The position numbers and the translations under genes were made by a program. Shown here in pieces: positions 39,139 through 50,161 of a DNA stretch of 64,000 nucleotides (position 1 is the first letter of the stretch; each line of letters starts with the position of its first letter). The stretch lies in assembly GCF_014322795.1 (NCBI RefSeq), contig NZ_JAASTT010000002.1:186001-250000 (forward strand), given 5' to 3'. The notes below the pieces were generated by a model. The model made no database searches, was not told the DNA's origin, and saw nothing but the letters and a program-made list of their open reading frames with translations. This DNA is from Paenilisteria portnoyi. Its GTDB lineage: Bacteria; Bacillota; Bacilli; Lactobacillales; Listeriaceae.

Positions 39139-39315
39139 TTAGTTGCTTTCTACTACTTCTTTGCCGTTATATTGACCACATTCAGGACAAATACGGTGAG
39201 AAAGTTTGTACTCGCCACAATTAGGGCACTCAACCATACCAGGCACTTGTAATTTGAAGTGCGTACGACGCTTGCGTTTTTTCGCTTTAGATGTTCTTCT
39301 AAAAGGTACTGCCAT
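39139..39315 (-). CDS. rpmF: Ribosomal protein L32 (zinc-binding form)
   Basis: 58 residues: [19 protein letters not shown], then the zinc ribbon [11 protein letters not shown]...CPECG. All four cysteines are kept, so this is the C+ form. AGGAGGTG precedes the ATG at 39315. It lies downstream of yceD, the universally linked pair. Confidence 0.97.
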   Translation of the reverse strand: MAVPFRRTSKAKKRKRRTHFKLQVPGMVECPNCGEYKLSHRICPECGQYNGKEVVESN

Positions 39316-39411
39316 TTCCATACACCTCCTTCGCGACTTCAGGATATCTCCTTGGTCGCAATCCATCTAAGAAAAATTTCTTTCTCTTAAAATATATTCC
39401 AGCTCTTAGAA

Positions 39412-39939
39412 TTAGTCTTCTTTCTTCTCAAAGAAATCGGCTAATCCCGCAAGACGAGGATCCACTTTTGTTTCTTCTTGTTTCGCTTGTTGCTCCAGCT
39501 CTTCTTCCGTGATAACATTCCAATCGTTTCCTTCTGATAACGCATTCTCTACATTATCGCTGTAAACTTGCATCGGAATCTCTAACAAAAGTAATTCTTC
39601 AATCACTGGCAACACATCAATTTTATCGCCGTCCATCATATGATGTGTCTCGTCCAGTACCTTCTCCTCTTTGTTCACATAGGTTTCCACAGATTCGATA
39701 TGATACGGATAAATAACATCCTCAAACGTTCTGGCACATGGCAATACAAAGGTTCCATCTAAAACAAGGTCAATCAAAACCGAATCTTGACGCACCGTAA
39801 TATTTCCAGAAACCTTTACTAGGCTTGCTGAACGAACATCATGATTGTGCTCTTTCAAGTATTCCGTTACGCCTATTTCCTGTTCAAATGGCACTTTCTT
39901 GCCACGGTATTTCTGTAGTTGAATTAATGACCATTTCAT
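39412..39939 (-). CDS. yceD: YceD/DUF177-family protein
   Basis: 175 residues; the conserved core VDLVLDGTFVLPCARTFEDV (with I/V variation) and the acidic end DPRLAGLADFFEKKED are typical. YceD has been linked to 23S rRNA/ribosome assembly in plants and bacteria. It is co-transcribed with rpmF from a consensus promoter. Confidence 0.9.
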   Translation of the reverse strand: MKWSLIQLQKYRGKKVPFEQEIGVTEYLKEHNHDVRSASLVKVSGNITVRQDSVLIDLVLDGTFVLPCARTFEDVIYPYHIESVETYVNKEEKVLDETHHMMDGDKIDVLPVIEELLLLEIPMQVYSDNVENALSEGNDWNVITEEELEQQAKQEETKVDPRLAGLADFFEKKED

Positions 39940-39968
39940 CGTTTATCACTCCAAGCGCAACAAAAAAT

Positions 39969-39997
39969 ATTATAGACTTTTCTAAGCCTTTTGTCAA
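39969..39997 (-). promoter_or_regulatory. Consensus sigma-A promoter of yceD-rpmF
   Basis: On -, TTGACA (39992-39997), exactly 17 bp, TATAAT (39969-39974). Both hexamers are perfect, about 30 bp upstream of the yceD start. Confidence 0.9.
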
Positions 39998-40193
39998 TCC
40001 CTATTTCCTAAGCGAACCATGTTCTCCCGCCCATTTTTGTGGTATTCTGGAAGTAATCAGAAATAGTAACCAACGAATCCCTTTAAACGGCATCCTTTTT
40101 TAGTCTAACATGATTTACTTGCTAAACTCAAATAGTAGACTTAGTAAGCTTATGAGAGCTACTCAATATTACCGTGACTTGGAGTTGATAAAA

Positions 40194-41381
40194 ATGAAAG
40201 CAACTGGCATTATCGTAGAATATAATCCGTTCCACAATGGGCATTTATTACATCTACAAGAAGCAAAGAAGCAGACGCAAGCCGATGTTATTATCGCTGT
40301 TATGAGTGGTTCTTTTTTGCAAAGGGGGGAACCTGCTCTTCTGCCAAAATGGGAGCGTGCGCAAATGGCGGTTGATGCTGGTGTGGATTTGGTTATTGAA
40401 CTTCCATTCCACTTCGCAACACAGCAAGCCGCGATTTTTGCTAACGGAGCCGTCGAGATCTTAGGCGCATTAGGTGTTCAGTCGATCTTTTTCGGTAGTG
40501 AAAGCGGGGATGCGAATGCTTTTAGTTCTGCGGCCAAGTTAATGACAGAACAAAGCGCCCTCTTTAAAGCGTCTATGCGGCGTTTCTTGGACAATAAGGC
40601 GAATAGTTATGCAACAGCTTGGAATGCCGCGTTTCACGAACTGGCGCCCGATTTGACGCTTGATTTAGCGCAACCAAACAATATTCTAGGATTCCACTAT
40701 GCACTCGCAATCGCTGAGCAAGGCAAAGAAATAGAAATCGCAACAATGGCTCGACAAAATGCTGCCTATCACGACACGAATCCAACGCATCATTCTATTG
40801 CGAGCGCAACCGCGATTCGAACGATGTTGCTTGATAACAACTGGAAAAAAGTCCGCCAATACGTTCCCGATACCACATTACACCTTTTGCAGAAATTCCG
40901 CGAAACGCATTCCTTTGTGTCTTGGGACGATTTTTGGCCACTACTAAAATACCAGCTCATTACCGCGCCCGCCACTCAGCTTCAAATCATACGTGGTGTC
41001 TCAGAAGGCATCGAAAACCGATTGCAACAAGCGGCACTTCACGCGACCAGTTTCGATGAATTCCTAGCAGTCTCAACAGCGAAACGCTACAGTAAATCCC
41101 GCATCAAGCGCACCACCCTTCAAATACTGGCGCAACAGACAGAAACTACGATACCAACACAAAACTATATCCGGCTTCTAGGCATGTCGGCCATTGGGCA
41201 ACAATACCTCCGCCAAATCAAAAAAGACATCGAGTTACCAATCATCAGTACCGCTTCAAAGGCAAGCCCTGCGTTGATTGAAAACGATATTCGTGCGACA
41301 AAACTATACTCTTTCGCGCCTACACTAGAAAAACAGATTTTGCGTGATTTTAATACTTCTCCATACAGAAAAACTCCTTGA
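40194..41381 (+). CDS. tmcAL: tRNA(Met) cytidine acetate ligase TmcAL
   Basis: Acetylates C34 of elongator tRNA-Met using acetate and ATP. HIGH-type nucleotidyltransferase motif NPFHNGH lies at about residues 10-16, with GSFLQRGEPALLPKW following. 395 residues from ATG 40194, which has TTGGAG upstream; an open extension upstream is unlikely. Formerly YlbM. It stands opposite to the neighbouring - strand genes. Confidence 0.94.
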   Translation: MKATGIIVEYNPFHNGHLLHLQEAKKQTQADVIIAVMSGSFLQRGEPALLPKWERAQMAVDAGVDLVIELPFHFATQQAAIFANGAVEILGALGVQSIFFGSESGDANAFSSAAKLMTEQSALFKASMRRFLDNKANSYATAWNAAFHELAPDLTLDLAQPNNILGFHYALAIAEQGKEIEIATMARQNAAYHDTNPTHHSIASATAIRTMLLDNNWKKVRQYVPDTTLHLLQKFRETHSFVSWDDFWPLLKYQLITAPATQLQIIRGVSEGIENRLQQAALHATSFDEFLAVSTAKRYSKSRIKRTTLQILAQQTETTIPTQNYIRLLGMSAIGQQYLRQIKKDIELPIISTASKASPALIENDIRATKLYSFAPTLEKQILRDFNTSPYRKTP

Positions 41382-41403
41382 TCAACGTAATCAAGGAGTT
41401 TTC
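41368..41403. terminator. Bidirectional terminator between tmcAL and sepM
   Basis: AAAACTCCTTGAT/ATCAAGGAGTTTT perfect stem between the convergent genes; it overlaps the last codons of tmcAL. Confidence 0.9.
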
Positions 41404-41409
41404 GTATAC

Positions 41410-43517
<2,108 letters not shown>

Positions 43518-43590
43518 CTATTATGTACCTCCAAATACAAAACAGCACAACCCAACCTTGCAAAAGCAAAGCCGAATCATGCCGCTGTTA

Positions 43591-43872
43591 TTAAATACTG
43601 ATTTGTACGTCGTCCATGCGGTCACGAAATTTCATGTCTTTCTTCGATTCGTATTCGGTGTTTAAAAACGGCCGATACGAAAGTTCCACTCGTTTCACAT
43701 AATGGAAACGCGATAACTTGGCAGCAACATCTTCAATCTCCGCCATATCGCAATATAAAACCGCATATTTCAACTTCCTAGAAACATAGTGCACATTTCC
43801 AAAACGCTTTAAAGAACGTACTTGCTTCAAATGATTCATCCAAATAATGATGGATTGACGTTCATTCTCCAT
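43591..43872 (-). CDS. ylbG: YlbG-family protein (DUF2129)
   Basis: A 93-residue cytoplasmic protein with the family's [20 protein letters not shown] start and a conserved [11 protein letters not shown]. Function unknown. It is placed 15 nt after ylbF, as in Bacillus. Confidence 0.88.
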   Translation of the reverse strand: MENERQSIIIWMNHLKQVRSLKRFGNVHYVSRKLKYAVLYCDMAEIEDVAAKLSRFHYVKRVELSYRPFLNTEYESKKDMKFRDRMDDVQISI

Positions 43873-43887
43873 TGCCTTTCCCCCTCT

Positions 43888-44337
43888 TTAAGCTGAACAG
43901 CCACAACCGCCGCCTGAACCGCATCCACCTGTCGAACAAGAAGATTTCGTTTCAAAGAACGGATTTCCAGTTGGGACTTTTATATTTTCCGAGACAGCAT
44001 CTGCCAAAATAAAACTAATTTCGTCGAGCAAACTTTGCAAATCCATCTCCGCTTGTCGAAACGCCGCGACATGTTCATCCATATCGACATCACGTTTATA
44101 CTGACGAGCTAGACGATTCACCTCTTTATAATCTGGATGATAGCGACCAAAACGTTGCACTTCATCGTATTGTTCTTTTATCTTTGCCAAGCGCTTAATA
44201 CGCTGTTGTGTGAGCAAATTCGTCGTCATCTGGTGCAGACATTCGCGATATCGATCTGCCTCCTCCGACGCCAAAATCATCGATGCAAGATCATCTGACA
44301 TATCAAGCAACGCCAGATTTTCCATTGTAGCAAGCAT
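43888..44337 (-). CDS. ylbF: YlbF/RicF-family protein with Cys-rich tail
   Basis: Alpha-helical YlbF/YmcA-family protein. In B. subtilis RicF forms the RicAFT complex, which carries Fe-S clusters and directs RNase Y processing. Residues 1-125 are helical, and the C-terminus ends in SSCSTGGCGSGGGCGCSA with four cysteines, suited to cluster or metal binding. 149 residues. AGAAGGTGG precedes the ATG. Confidence 0.9.
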   Translation of the reverse strand: MLATMENLALLDMSDDLASMILASEEADRYRECLHQMTTNLLTQQRIKRLAKIKEQYDEVQRFGRYHPDYKEVNRLARQYKRDVDMDEHVAAFRQAEMDLQSLLDEISFILADAVSENIKVPTGNPFFETKSSCSTGGCGSGGGCGCSA

Positions 44338-44406
44338 GTTGCCACCTTCTTTCCATCGTAAATCAAATTACAAGCTCCATTATAGCACGATTCCCCGAAA
44401 AACGCT

Positions 44407-45459
44407 TTACTTTTGCAAGAAGTTCTGCGTATAAAATTTCCGATAAGTTCCAGCTCCCATATCCGTAAAGCTGTCATCAAATAGATTTTTGCGGTGCCCA
44501 GCTGAATTCAACCAGCCTTCTACTGCCGCGGGTCCATCCAAATAATTGGAAGCGATGTTTTCCGCCGCCTTCATATAATCGATATTCGCGCGATTCAAAC
44601 GATCTGCAAGCGTTCCATACGTCGGCGAATCATGATCAAAATACTTGTTCTGATACATGTCTACACTATGCCCATACGCGACTTCCGCAACATCCTCATT
44701 CCACTCTAACTGCTTCTTCTCATAACGCTCGCGGAATATATTCGAAATATCAAAAACCTGCTGATCCGAGGCCTTATCCACCTTATCCCACTGCTCATCC
44801 GTCACTGTATCCTTAAAAATATCTCCCTGATACGTCATTTCATACGGATGCATTTTTATAAGCGATAATTTATTAAAATAGCGAACACTAATCACTTTTG
44901 ACTCAAATTTATCAAAGTTCACCTGCGCATAAACACCGTTCCCCAAACTCACCAGCGGACGAATATTCAGCTCATCCTCCGATAACTCAAACCGGTAGTA
45001 ATTATCCTCATAATTAAACGTAATCTCCGACTGCAATTTTATGTTCAAAAAAACTTTCTCCGTCGGCATATCAATCTCAAACGGCTTCAGTGGCAACTTA
45101 TCTCCAAGTGCATAAATCGTCTGCACCTTCTTGTTCATCACACCCACTTGCATATATTGATCATCCGTTTGGTGGAAAATATAATTCTGATAGCTATATG
45201 GCGAAGCATCAATTCGCTTAGGATCTCCGTATTTCTTCACAAGTAGCGCCACATCTTTATTAATATAAGCCGCAAGACTCGCTTGGGTCTCCGCATTCGG
45301 GCCACTCTCATTCGTTTTATTCTTATCCACATTTCCTTGCTGCACTGCCTTATCATCCACAGAATTCACTTCCGTAGGCGTTTCAAAAAATAAATCCGTA
45401 TAGTAGCCCACAAAGAGACACACCACTACCACACAAATTGTTCGTAAAATAAATCGCAT
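44407..45459 (-). CDS. CAP/SCP-domain extracellular protein
   Basis: N-terminal signal or anchor helix (residues 4-24), a CAP-associated N-terminal domain (about 65-200; AYINKDVALLVKKYGDPKRID) and a C-terminal CAP domain. The latter has GHSVDMYQNKYFDHDSP, AAENIASNY and WLNSAGHRKNLFD, with the histidine and glutamate positions of the family intact. 350 residues. It is related to Bacillus YlbC; function unknown, probably at the cell surface. Confidence 0.85.
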   Translation of the reverse strand: MRFILRTICVVVVCLFVGYYTDLFFETPTEVNSVDDKAVQQGNVDKNKTNESGPNAETQASLAAYINKDVALLVKKYGDPKRIDASPYSYQNYIFHQTDDQYMQVGVMNKKVQTIYALGDKLPLKPFEIDMPTEKVFLNIKLQSEITFNYEDNYYRFELSEDELNIRPLVSLGNGVYAQVNFDKFESKVISVRYFNKLSLIKMHPYEMTYQGDIFKDTVTDEQWDKVDKASDQQVFDISNIFRERYEKKQLEWNEDVAEVAYGHSVDMYQNKYFDHDSPTYGTLADRLNRANIDYMKAAENIASNYLDGPAAVEGWLNSAGHRKNLFDDSFTDMGAGTYRKFYTQNFLQK

Positions 45460-45543
45460 AGACTTCTGCACTCCTTCATGCTACTTCCTCTATTGTATCG
45501 GCTTTTCTCGAAAATTACTAGTAAGAAATTCGACATTTTTTGC

Positions 45544-45573
45544 AAAATAAAAGCCCAACTCGAAAGTCAGGCT
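45544..45573 (-). terminator. Terminator of ctaB
   Basis: AGCCTGACT-TTCG-AGTTGGGCT stem-loop with a stable UUCG-type loop, followed on - by TTTTATTTT. Confidence 0.82.
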
Positions 45574-45580
45574 CTGCCTC

Positions 45581-46489
45581 TTATAAAAATACGCCGATAA
45601 CAACCATTGATACGAACAAGATCGTCATGTAATTAATCGAGTACACAAAACTAATACGCGCCCATTTCATGCTATCTTCCATCTTAAATCCGTATAAACA
45701 CAGCGCCAACCAAATCACATTCAAAACGGTAGCCAGAATCACGTAAACGAGACCCAATTCCCACATAAAGAATGGCAAAATAGTTAGTAATACAACCCAG
45801 AAAAGCGTGCTCCACTTCGTCCGTTCGATACCTTTTACAACAGGTAACATCGGGATTCCAGCTGCTGCATATTCCTCTTTCCGCTTAATCGCAATCGCAT
45901 AAAAGTGCGGCGGTTGCCAGCAGAACATCACGAGAAATAACATAATCGGTACAGCGCTAAACGTTGGCTCTACTGCAAACCAGCCAATAAGCGGTGGCAC
46001 AGCACCTGAGAAACTACCAATAACCGTATTGCTGACCAGTTTTCGTTTTGCCCACATCGAGTAAACAACAACATATAGGAAAATACCAATTAGCCCGATA
46101 ACTCCCGCTTGCCACGTTGTCATAAATAGCAGCGCCTCACCAACAACACCAAGTACCGCAGCCACAAGAAGCGCCCGTTTCCCTGAAATTTTACCTGTCA
46201 TCGTTGGGCGATTTTTCGTCCGTTCCATAATCCCATCGATATCACGATCGATGACATTATTAAAAGCACCCGACGCAGCCACAACCATTCCTGATCCTAA
46301 AATAGTAAAAATAAGAATGTCGAGATTCTGTATAAAAGAAACTCCTGTTAACTGAAATGCCAGCCACATACCCGTAAAAGCCGTAATCGTGTTGGAATTA
46401 ACAATCCCAATTTTCACAAGTTCCGTAAAATCTTTCACAGTGAACTTAGCAGCATCCTCAATTTTTGCCGTCTTATCCATTTGATTCAC
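45581..46489 (-). CDS. ctaB: Protoheme IX farnesyltransferase (heme O synthase)
   Basis: Polytopic UbiA-family prenyltransferase that farnesylates heme B to heme O. Aspartate-rich motif NNVIDRDIDGIMERTKNRP and the second motif region are present, with about nine hydrophobic segments. 302 residues. It is divergent from ctaA, which makes heme A from its product. Confidence 0.95.
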   Translation of the reverse strand: MNQMDKTAKIEDAAKFTVKDFTELVKIGIVNSNTITAFTGMWLAFQLTGVSFIQNLDILIFTILGSGMVVAASGAFNNVIDRDIDGIMERTKNRPTMTGKISGKRALLVAAVLGVVGEALLFMTTWQAGVIGLIGIFLYVVVYSMWAKRKLVSNTVIGSFSGAVPPLIGWFAVEPTFSAVPIMLFLVMFCWQPPHFYAIAIKRKEEYAAAGIPMLPVVKGIERTKWSTLFWVVLLTILPFFMWELGLVYVILATVLNVIWLALCLYGFKMEDSMKWARISFVYSINYMTILFVSMVVIGVFL

Positions 46490-46812
46490 TTGTTTCCCCC
46501 CTTAACATCTGTTGCGCTTTACACATTTTTCACATAGACAATCATGCCTACATTGCTTATTCGTTCACAATATCACTATGAACTCCATCTTAACCATTAT
46601 CGGAAATAAACACCCCATTTGTCAAGCCTTTGGACTTCAATTGAGCACGAAGAACTGCATCTGTAACTTTTGGTTCTCCTTTATATTTCACAAGCCGTGC
46701 CCTTTACTTACAATGGCAAACAAGTTAAAATAAGATGGTATATGGCAGTACAGACTACTTTTGTATGCTCAGTTTTGAATTAATACATATTGAAGGGGGA
46801 AACCATAAAAAA
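46490..46812. other. ctaB-ctaA divergent intergenic region
   Basis: 323 bp with a candidate ctaA promoter at 46703-46731 and no supportable ORF. TTGTGAACGAATA on - (about 46559-46571) resembles half of a Rex operator. I see no full operator. Confidence 0.5.
46703..46731 (+). promoter_or_regulatory. Candidate ctaA promoter
   Basis: TTTACT (46703-46708), 17-bp spacer, TAAAAT (46726-46731), about 80 bp upstream of the ctaA start. Confidence 0.5.
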
Positions 46813-47730
46813 ATGAAAACTTTTCTAAAAATCTGGTCCGTCCTAACAATCCTCTGCATGACGTTCGTTGTGTTTGGTGGCGCGTTAGTAACGAAGACCG
46901 GCTCAGCAGACGGATGCGGGAACACGTGGCCACTTTGTAACGGTCAGTTTGTTCGCCTAACAGATATTACACCCGAAAAAATTATCGAGGTTATGCACAG
47001 ACTCACAACAGGAATTAGCTCGATTTTCGTTATTGTTTTAGCTATTTTAGCATGGATTTATATTAAAGATCGCCGCGAAACAAAACCGTTAGCTATCGTT
47101 GCCGTTGCTTTCCTAGTATTGCAAGCCTTTATGGGAGCGGCTGCCGTTATGTGGGGCCAAAACCCGTATATCATGGCACTCCATTTCGGAATCTCGATCA
47201 TTTGTTACGCTGCTATTGTACTGCTTTGCCTGCTTATTTTTGAAGTAGACAACAAGTTCGACGCACGCAACATGGTCATCGGAACCAAGCTAAAAGTCAA
47301 CATTTACCTACTCACCATCTACACCTATCTTTCTGTATACACAGGCGCGCTCGTTCGTCATGAAAAAGCCAGCCTCGCCGTTCCAGCATGGCCATTTGTA
47401 GATGGAAAATTCGTCATGCCAACCAACGTGCAAGATTACGTACAATATTTACACCGGTTTGCAGCACTGATCCTCGTCGTCTGGATTTTGTACGTCACAT
47501 GGATTGTGTTCCGCGAATATAGTCATTATCGCGTCTTAAAATATGCGATGGTACTTGAAATCATCTTTGTTGCTGCCCAAGCGTTTACAGGTATCATGTC
47601 TGTTGTAACAAACGTGAACCTTTACGTCGCATTGGCACACAGCCTCATTATCACGATGATGTTCGCCTTGATGACTTACCTTTGCCTACTCGCTAGTCGT
47701 AGTAAGCAGAATCGATTACGTATTAGATAG
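46813..47730 (+). CDS. ctaA: Heme A synthase
   Basis: Membrane enzyme oxidising heme O to heme A for aa3-type cytochrome oxidase. Eight hydrophobic segments, heme-ligand histidines in VMHRLTTGISS, MALHFGIS, YLHRFAAL and ALAHSLII, and the extracellular cysteine pair in SADGCGNTWPLCNG. 305 residues from ATG 46813; an in-frame upstream ATG is less likely. The spacing from GGGGG to the ATG is long (about 13 nt). Confidence 0.94.
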   Translation: MKTFLKIWSVLTILCMTFVVFGGALVTKTGSADGCGNTWPLCNGQFVRLTDITPEKIIEVMHRLTTGISSIFVIVLAILAWIYIKDRRETKPLAIVAVAFLVLQAFMGAAAVMWGQNPYIMALHFGISIICYAAIVLLCLLIFEVDNKFDARNMVIGTKLKVNIYLLTIYTYLSVYTGALVRHEKASLAVPAWPFVDGKFVMPTNVQDYVQYLHRFAALILVVWILYVTWIVFREYSHYRVLKYAMVLEIIFVAAQAFTGIMSVVTNVNLYVALAHSLIITMMFALMTYLCLLASRSKQNRLRIR

Positions 47731-47737
47731 TACGATT

Positions 47738-47780
47738 AAAACCGCCCAACTCGCATTCCAGATGAGTTTGGCGGTTTTTT
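47738..47780 (+). terminator. Terminator of ctaA
   Basis: AAAACCGCC/GGCGGTTTT with an inner ACTC/GAGT helix and a run of six T. The -35 of the next gene's promoter begins in its T-run. Confidence 0.9.
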
Positions 47781-47806
47781 GTGATAGAATAGGTATATTA
47801 TATAAT
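47779..47806 (+). promoter_or_regulatory. Promoter of the ion-channel gene
   Basis: TTGTGA (47779-47784), 16 bp, TATAAT (47801-47806), overlapping the T-tail of the ctaA terminator. Confidence 0.6.
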
Positions 47807-47824
47807 CAGAAAGTAGGTAATCAG

Positions 47825-48550
47825 TTGAAAGCTCCACGTCGCACGCTTTATTACGAATTATTTATGCTCTTTTTAGTTCTGCTCTCGGTTCTGACTATCC
47901 CGATACATAGTAAAGCAGTTACCATTCTTAATACCATTATCTGGGCTGTTTTTACAGTCGATTATTTTGCGCGATTAATCCGGGCAAAAGATAAGAAAAC
48001 ATATATCAAGACGCATCTATTTCAACTCATTGCGATTTTGCCACTATACAGTTTCTTCCGCCTAGCTCGTATCGTTAGTTTGTTTCGAATCCTTCAATTA
48101 ACAGCCATTGGCAGACGCTATATCGCTCCACTTTACAGTTTCTTACGCACCAATGGTTTCAATCGGATGATTAATACCTTCGTAATCCTTGTCATCGTGA
48201 TTCCAATACCGCTTATTCTCGTAGAACCAAGTATCAAAAATTACCCGGACGCCATCTGGTTCTCCATCGTAACAGCAACGACTGTAGGGTATGGTGATAT
48301 CGTCCCTGTGACAGGACTCGGTCGTTTTTTGGCGATTCTCCTGATGCTGTTCGGAATCGGCTTCATCGGGGCGCTAACCTCAACCATCCGTAGCTTCATT
48401 ACAAACAATAGGAAAAAACTTAGCAGCTCCGAAAAAATCACAAAAATTACGCGGAGTATCGAACAAGCTGGCACTCTGACAGAAGCTGAAATCAACATGG
48501 TCCAAACCTTCCTTCACAGCAAAAAACAAGAAGAAAATCCCCCACAATAA
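47825..48550 (+). CDS. Voltage-gated-like potassium channel subunit
   Basis: Six hydrophobic segments, the pore signature TTVGYGD at residues 152-158, and an S4-like segment with regularly spaced arginines (RLARIVSLFRILQL...GRR, 79-98). 241 residues ending in a short cytoplasmic tail without an RCK/TrkA domain. The start is TTG 47825, after AAGTAGG and downstream of the promoter; the open frame from 47762 begins inside the terminator and is not used. Gating stimulus unknown. Confidence 0.88.
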   Translation: MKAPRRTLYYELFMLFLVLLSVLTIPIHSKAVTILNTIIWAVFTVDYFARLIRAKDKKTYIKTHLFQLIAILPLYSFFRLARIVSLFRILQLTAIGRRYIAPLYSFLRTNGFNRMINTFVILVIVIPIPLILVEPSIKNYPDAIWFSIVTATTVGYGDIVPVTGLGRFLAILLMLFGIGFIGALTSTIRSFITNNRKKLSSSEKITKITRSIEQAGTLTEAEINMVQTFLHSKKQEENPPQ

Positions 48551-48592
48551 AAAAGTTTGCGTTTCGTCTTAATACGAAACGCAAACTTTTTT
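48549..48592. terminator. Bidirectional terminator
   Basis: A 19-bp perfect stem (AAAAAAGTTTGCGTTTCGT and complement) with a 6-nt loop between the convergent channel and VOC genes. Confidence 0.93.
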
Positions 48593-48593
48593 G

Positions 48594-49013
48594 TTACTTA
48601 GTTAAATTGAACGACCAACCAACACCATATTTATCTGTTAATTGACCAAATTTTTCTGACCAAAAAGTTTCCTGTAGCGGCATAATTTTCGTTGCCCCAT
48701 CTGATAAAGCATCAAAATAACGTGTTAATTTCTCCGCATCTTTCGTTTCCAAAACGAGTGTCACATTATTTCCTGGGATAAATTCCATGAAATCTGGCGT
48801 ATCCGAAAACATCACCGTGTCTCCTTCAATCTGAAGACTCGCATTCATTACTAATTCTTTTGTTTTTTCGTCTATTTCAGGTCCGCCTTCTTCCTTGATA
48901 GAACCATAAGTCATCATATCCGTACACGTTGAACCGAATATTTCTCCATAAAAATCTAACGCCTCACGCACCTGATCTTTCATATTGATATAAATACCTA
49001 ATGTCATTTCCAT
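48594..49013 (-). CDS. PhnB-like VOC-superfamily protein
   Basis: About 139 residues of the vicinal-oxygen-chelate fold. LGIYINMKDQVREALDFYGEIFG opens the domain, FSDTPDFMEF is the typical strand, and the end has FGQLTDKYGVGWSFNL. PhnB-like proteins of this type have no agreed function. A cre-like site lies just upstream, suggesting catabolite repression. Confidence 0.82.
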   Translation of the reverse strand: MEMTLGIYINMKDQVREALDFYGEIFGSTCTDMMTYGSIKEEGGPEIDEKTKELVMNASLQIEGDTVMFSDTPDFMEFIPGNNVTLVLETKDAEKLTRYFDALSDGATKIMPLQETFWSEKFGQLTDKYGVGWSFNLTK

Positions 49014-49030
49014 TCCCACTCTCTTTCATT

Positions 49031-49059
49031 TTATAACGCTTTCATTCGTTAAAATTATA
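49031..49059 (-). promoter_or_regulatory. Candidate promoter and cre-like site of the VOC gene
   Basis: TATAAT (-10) at 49054-49059 on -. Ten bp downstream lies TGAAAGCGTTATAA (49031-49044), one mismatch from the CcpA cre consensus, placed to block initiation. Confidence 0.45.
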
Positions 49060-49087
49060 CCATATTACTGCAAAAAAGCACACAAAT

Positions 49088-49750
49088 TCATCTCTCATTT
49101 ACCATCGCCAAATTGATCAAACGTGTCTCTACATCAAAACGATAACGCTCCGCTAGTGCTTCCACTTCTAGAATGCGAATCATCTCTTCTTCCGTTCCAT
49201 ATCCATGAAGAATATTTTCGTGACAATACGCTACTGTCACTAAGTCATCTGGCCGCTCGATACACTCCACCGTATCCCCAAGGCAAATTTCCCCAGCCTC
49301 AATCGTACGGCATAGATATCCCGTATAACCTGTATTTCTAACTTCTTTGAATAATTCAGATAAATCATTACGTTTGCCAATCGTTGCGCACGGGTTACGC
49401 GCTTCGGTCACTTGAATAATAGATTGCCCAATTCTAAACACATCACCTATGCAAACATCTTTTTCTAACATTCCCGTTACTGTCAAGTTTTCACCAAATG
49501 CTGCTGGTGGTAACTCGATTCCAAATTGCTCGTTCCAGCGGTCATAGTGCTCTGCGGGGTAAATACAAACGGTACGATCCACTCCGCCGTGATGCCTCAG
49601 GTCATATTGTCCATCGCCTACAAAACCATATTGCGTCAACATTGCTTTCTCAACTGGTTGCTTTACGACCCCCGTCATCATTGATCTCTTTTTACCAACT
49701 TGCATCTCTTTTGGCTTACCAATAGCAAGTCCAATAATTTTCCCTTCCAT
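49088..49750 (-). CDS. MOSC-domain protein (YiiM-like)
   Basis: A 220-residue MOSC protein followed by a small C-terminal helical domain. GDGQYDLRHHGGVDRTVCIYP and the conserved cysteine in TEARNPCATIGKR are the family's core; the cysteine is the presumed Mo/S ligand. It probably acts on molybdopterin-type cofactors or hydroxylated bases (YiiM reduces 6-hydroxylaminopurine). No molybdenum-cofactor genes are in the window. Confidence 0.87.
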   Translation of the reverse strand: MEGKIIGLAIGKPKEMQVGKKRSMMTGVVKQPVEKAMLTQYGFVGDGQYDLRHHGGVDRTVCIYPAEHYDRWNEQFGIELPPAAFGENLTVTGMLEKDVCIGDVFRIGQSIIQVTEARNPCATIGKRNDLSELFKEVRNTGYTGYLCRTIEAGEICLGDTVECIERPDDLVTVAYCHENILHGYGTEEEMIRILEVEALAERYRFDVETRLINLAMVNER

Positions 49751-49781
49751 GTCTTCACCCCTCTGATGCTTTCAATTTAAC

Positions 49782-49821
49782 AAAAAAACGCCGAACATTC
49801 AAGCTCTGGCGTCCTTTTTTT
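49782..49821. terminator. Bidirectional terminator upstream of the MOSC gene
   Basis: ACGCC/GGCGT stem with an inner GAAC...GCTC helix and flanking A7/T8 runs. It terminates the small membrane-protein gene on -. Confidence 0.8.
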
Positions 49822-50056
49822 ATATTTTATTCATGGAGACCTTCACAATTCTGACAATTATCCAGATAAAGATAATAACGTTCACAACCACAATCACAAA
49901 CAACATGAATATAGCAATAAACGTCATTCCAGAGCTATCTCCTGTCGAAAATCCGTACAATCCGATCATAACTAAGAATAAAATATTCAACACAGTCGGA
50001 ACTAAATCAACAAATAATACCGTTTTAGCATGTTTTTTTACATACTCTGATTTCAC
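49820..50056 (-). CDS. Small two-helix membrane protein
   Basis: 78 residues with two long hydrophobic stretches (about residues 13-34 and 43-70) and charged ends. No family recognised. The frame is followed directly by a terminator. Gene status rests on the membrane pattern and terminator; a weak ribosome binding site lowers confidence. Confidence 0.5.
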   Translation of the reverse strand: MKSEYVKKHAKTVLFVDLVPTVLNILFLVMIGLYGFSTGDSSGMTFIAIFMLFVIVVVNVIIFIWIIVRIVKVSMNKI

Positions 50057-50161
50057 AAAAATCCATACTACCGCTGGAAAATGACCGATAGAAGGAAGTG
50101 GCTAGCGTAAGAAAGTGTCGCCCAAACCTTATCGCTTGTCAAACTTCATCAAATCCTCTCG

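Noticed and set aside
46512-46733. 73-codon frame in the ctaB-ctaA gap
   Set aside because: No ribosome binding site, no family pattern, and it covers the likely divergent promoters.
50056-50161. Gap between the small membrane protein and ycnI
   Set aside because: Looked for a terminator or small RNA; only weak complementarity, nothing to report.
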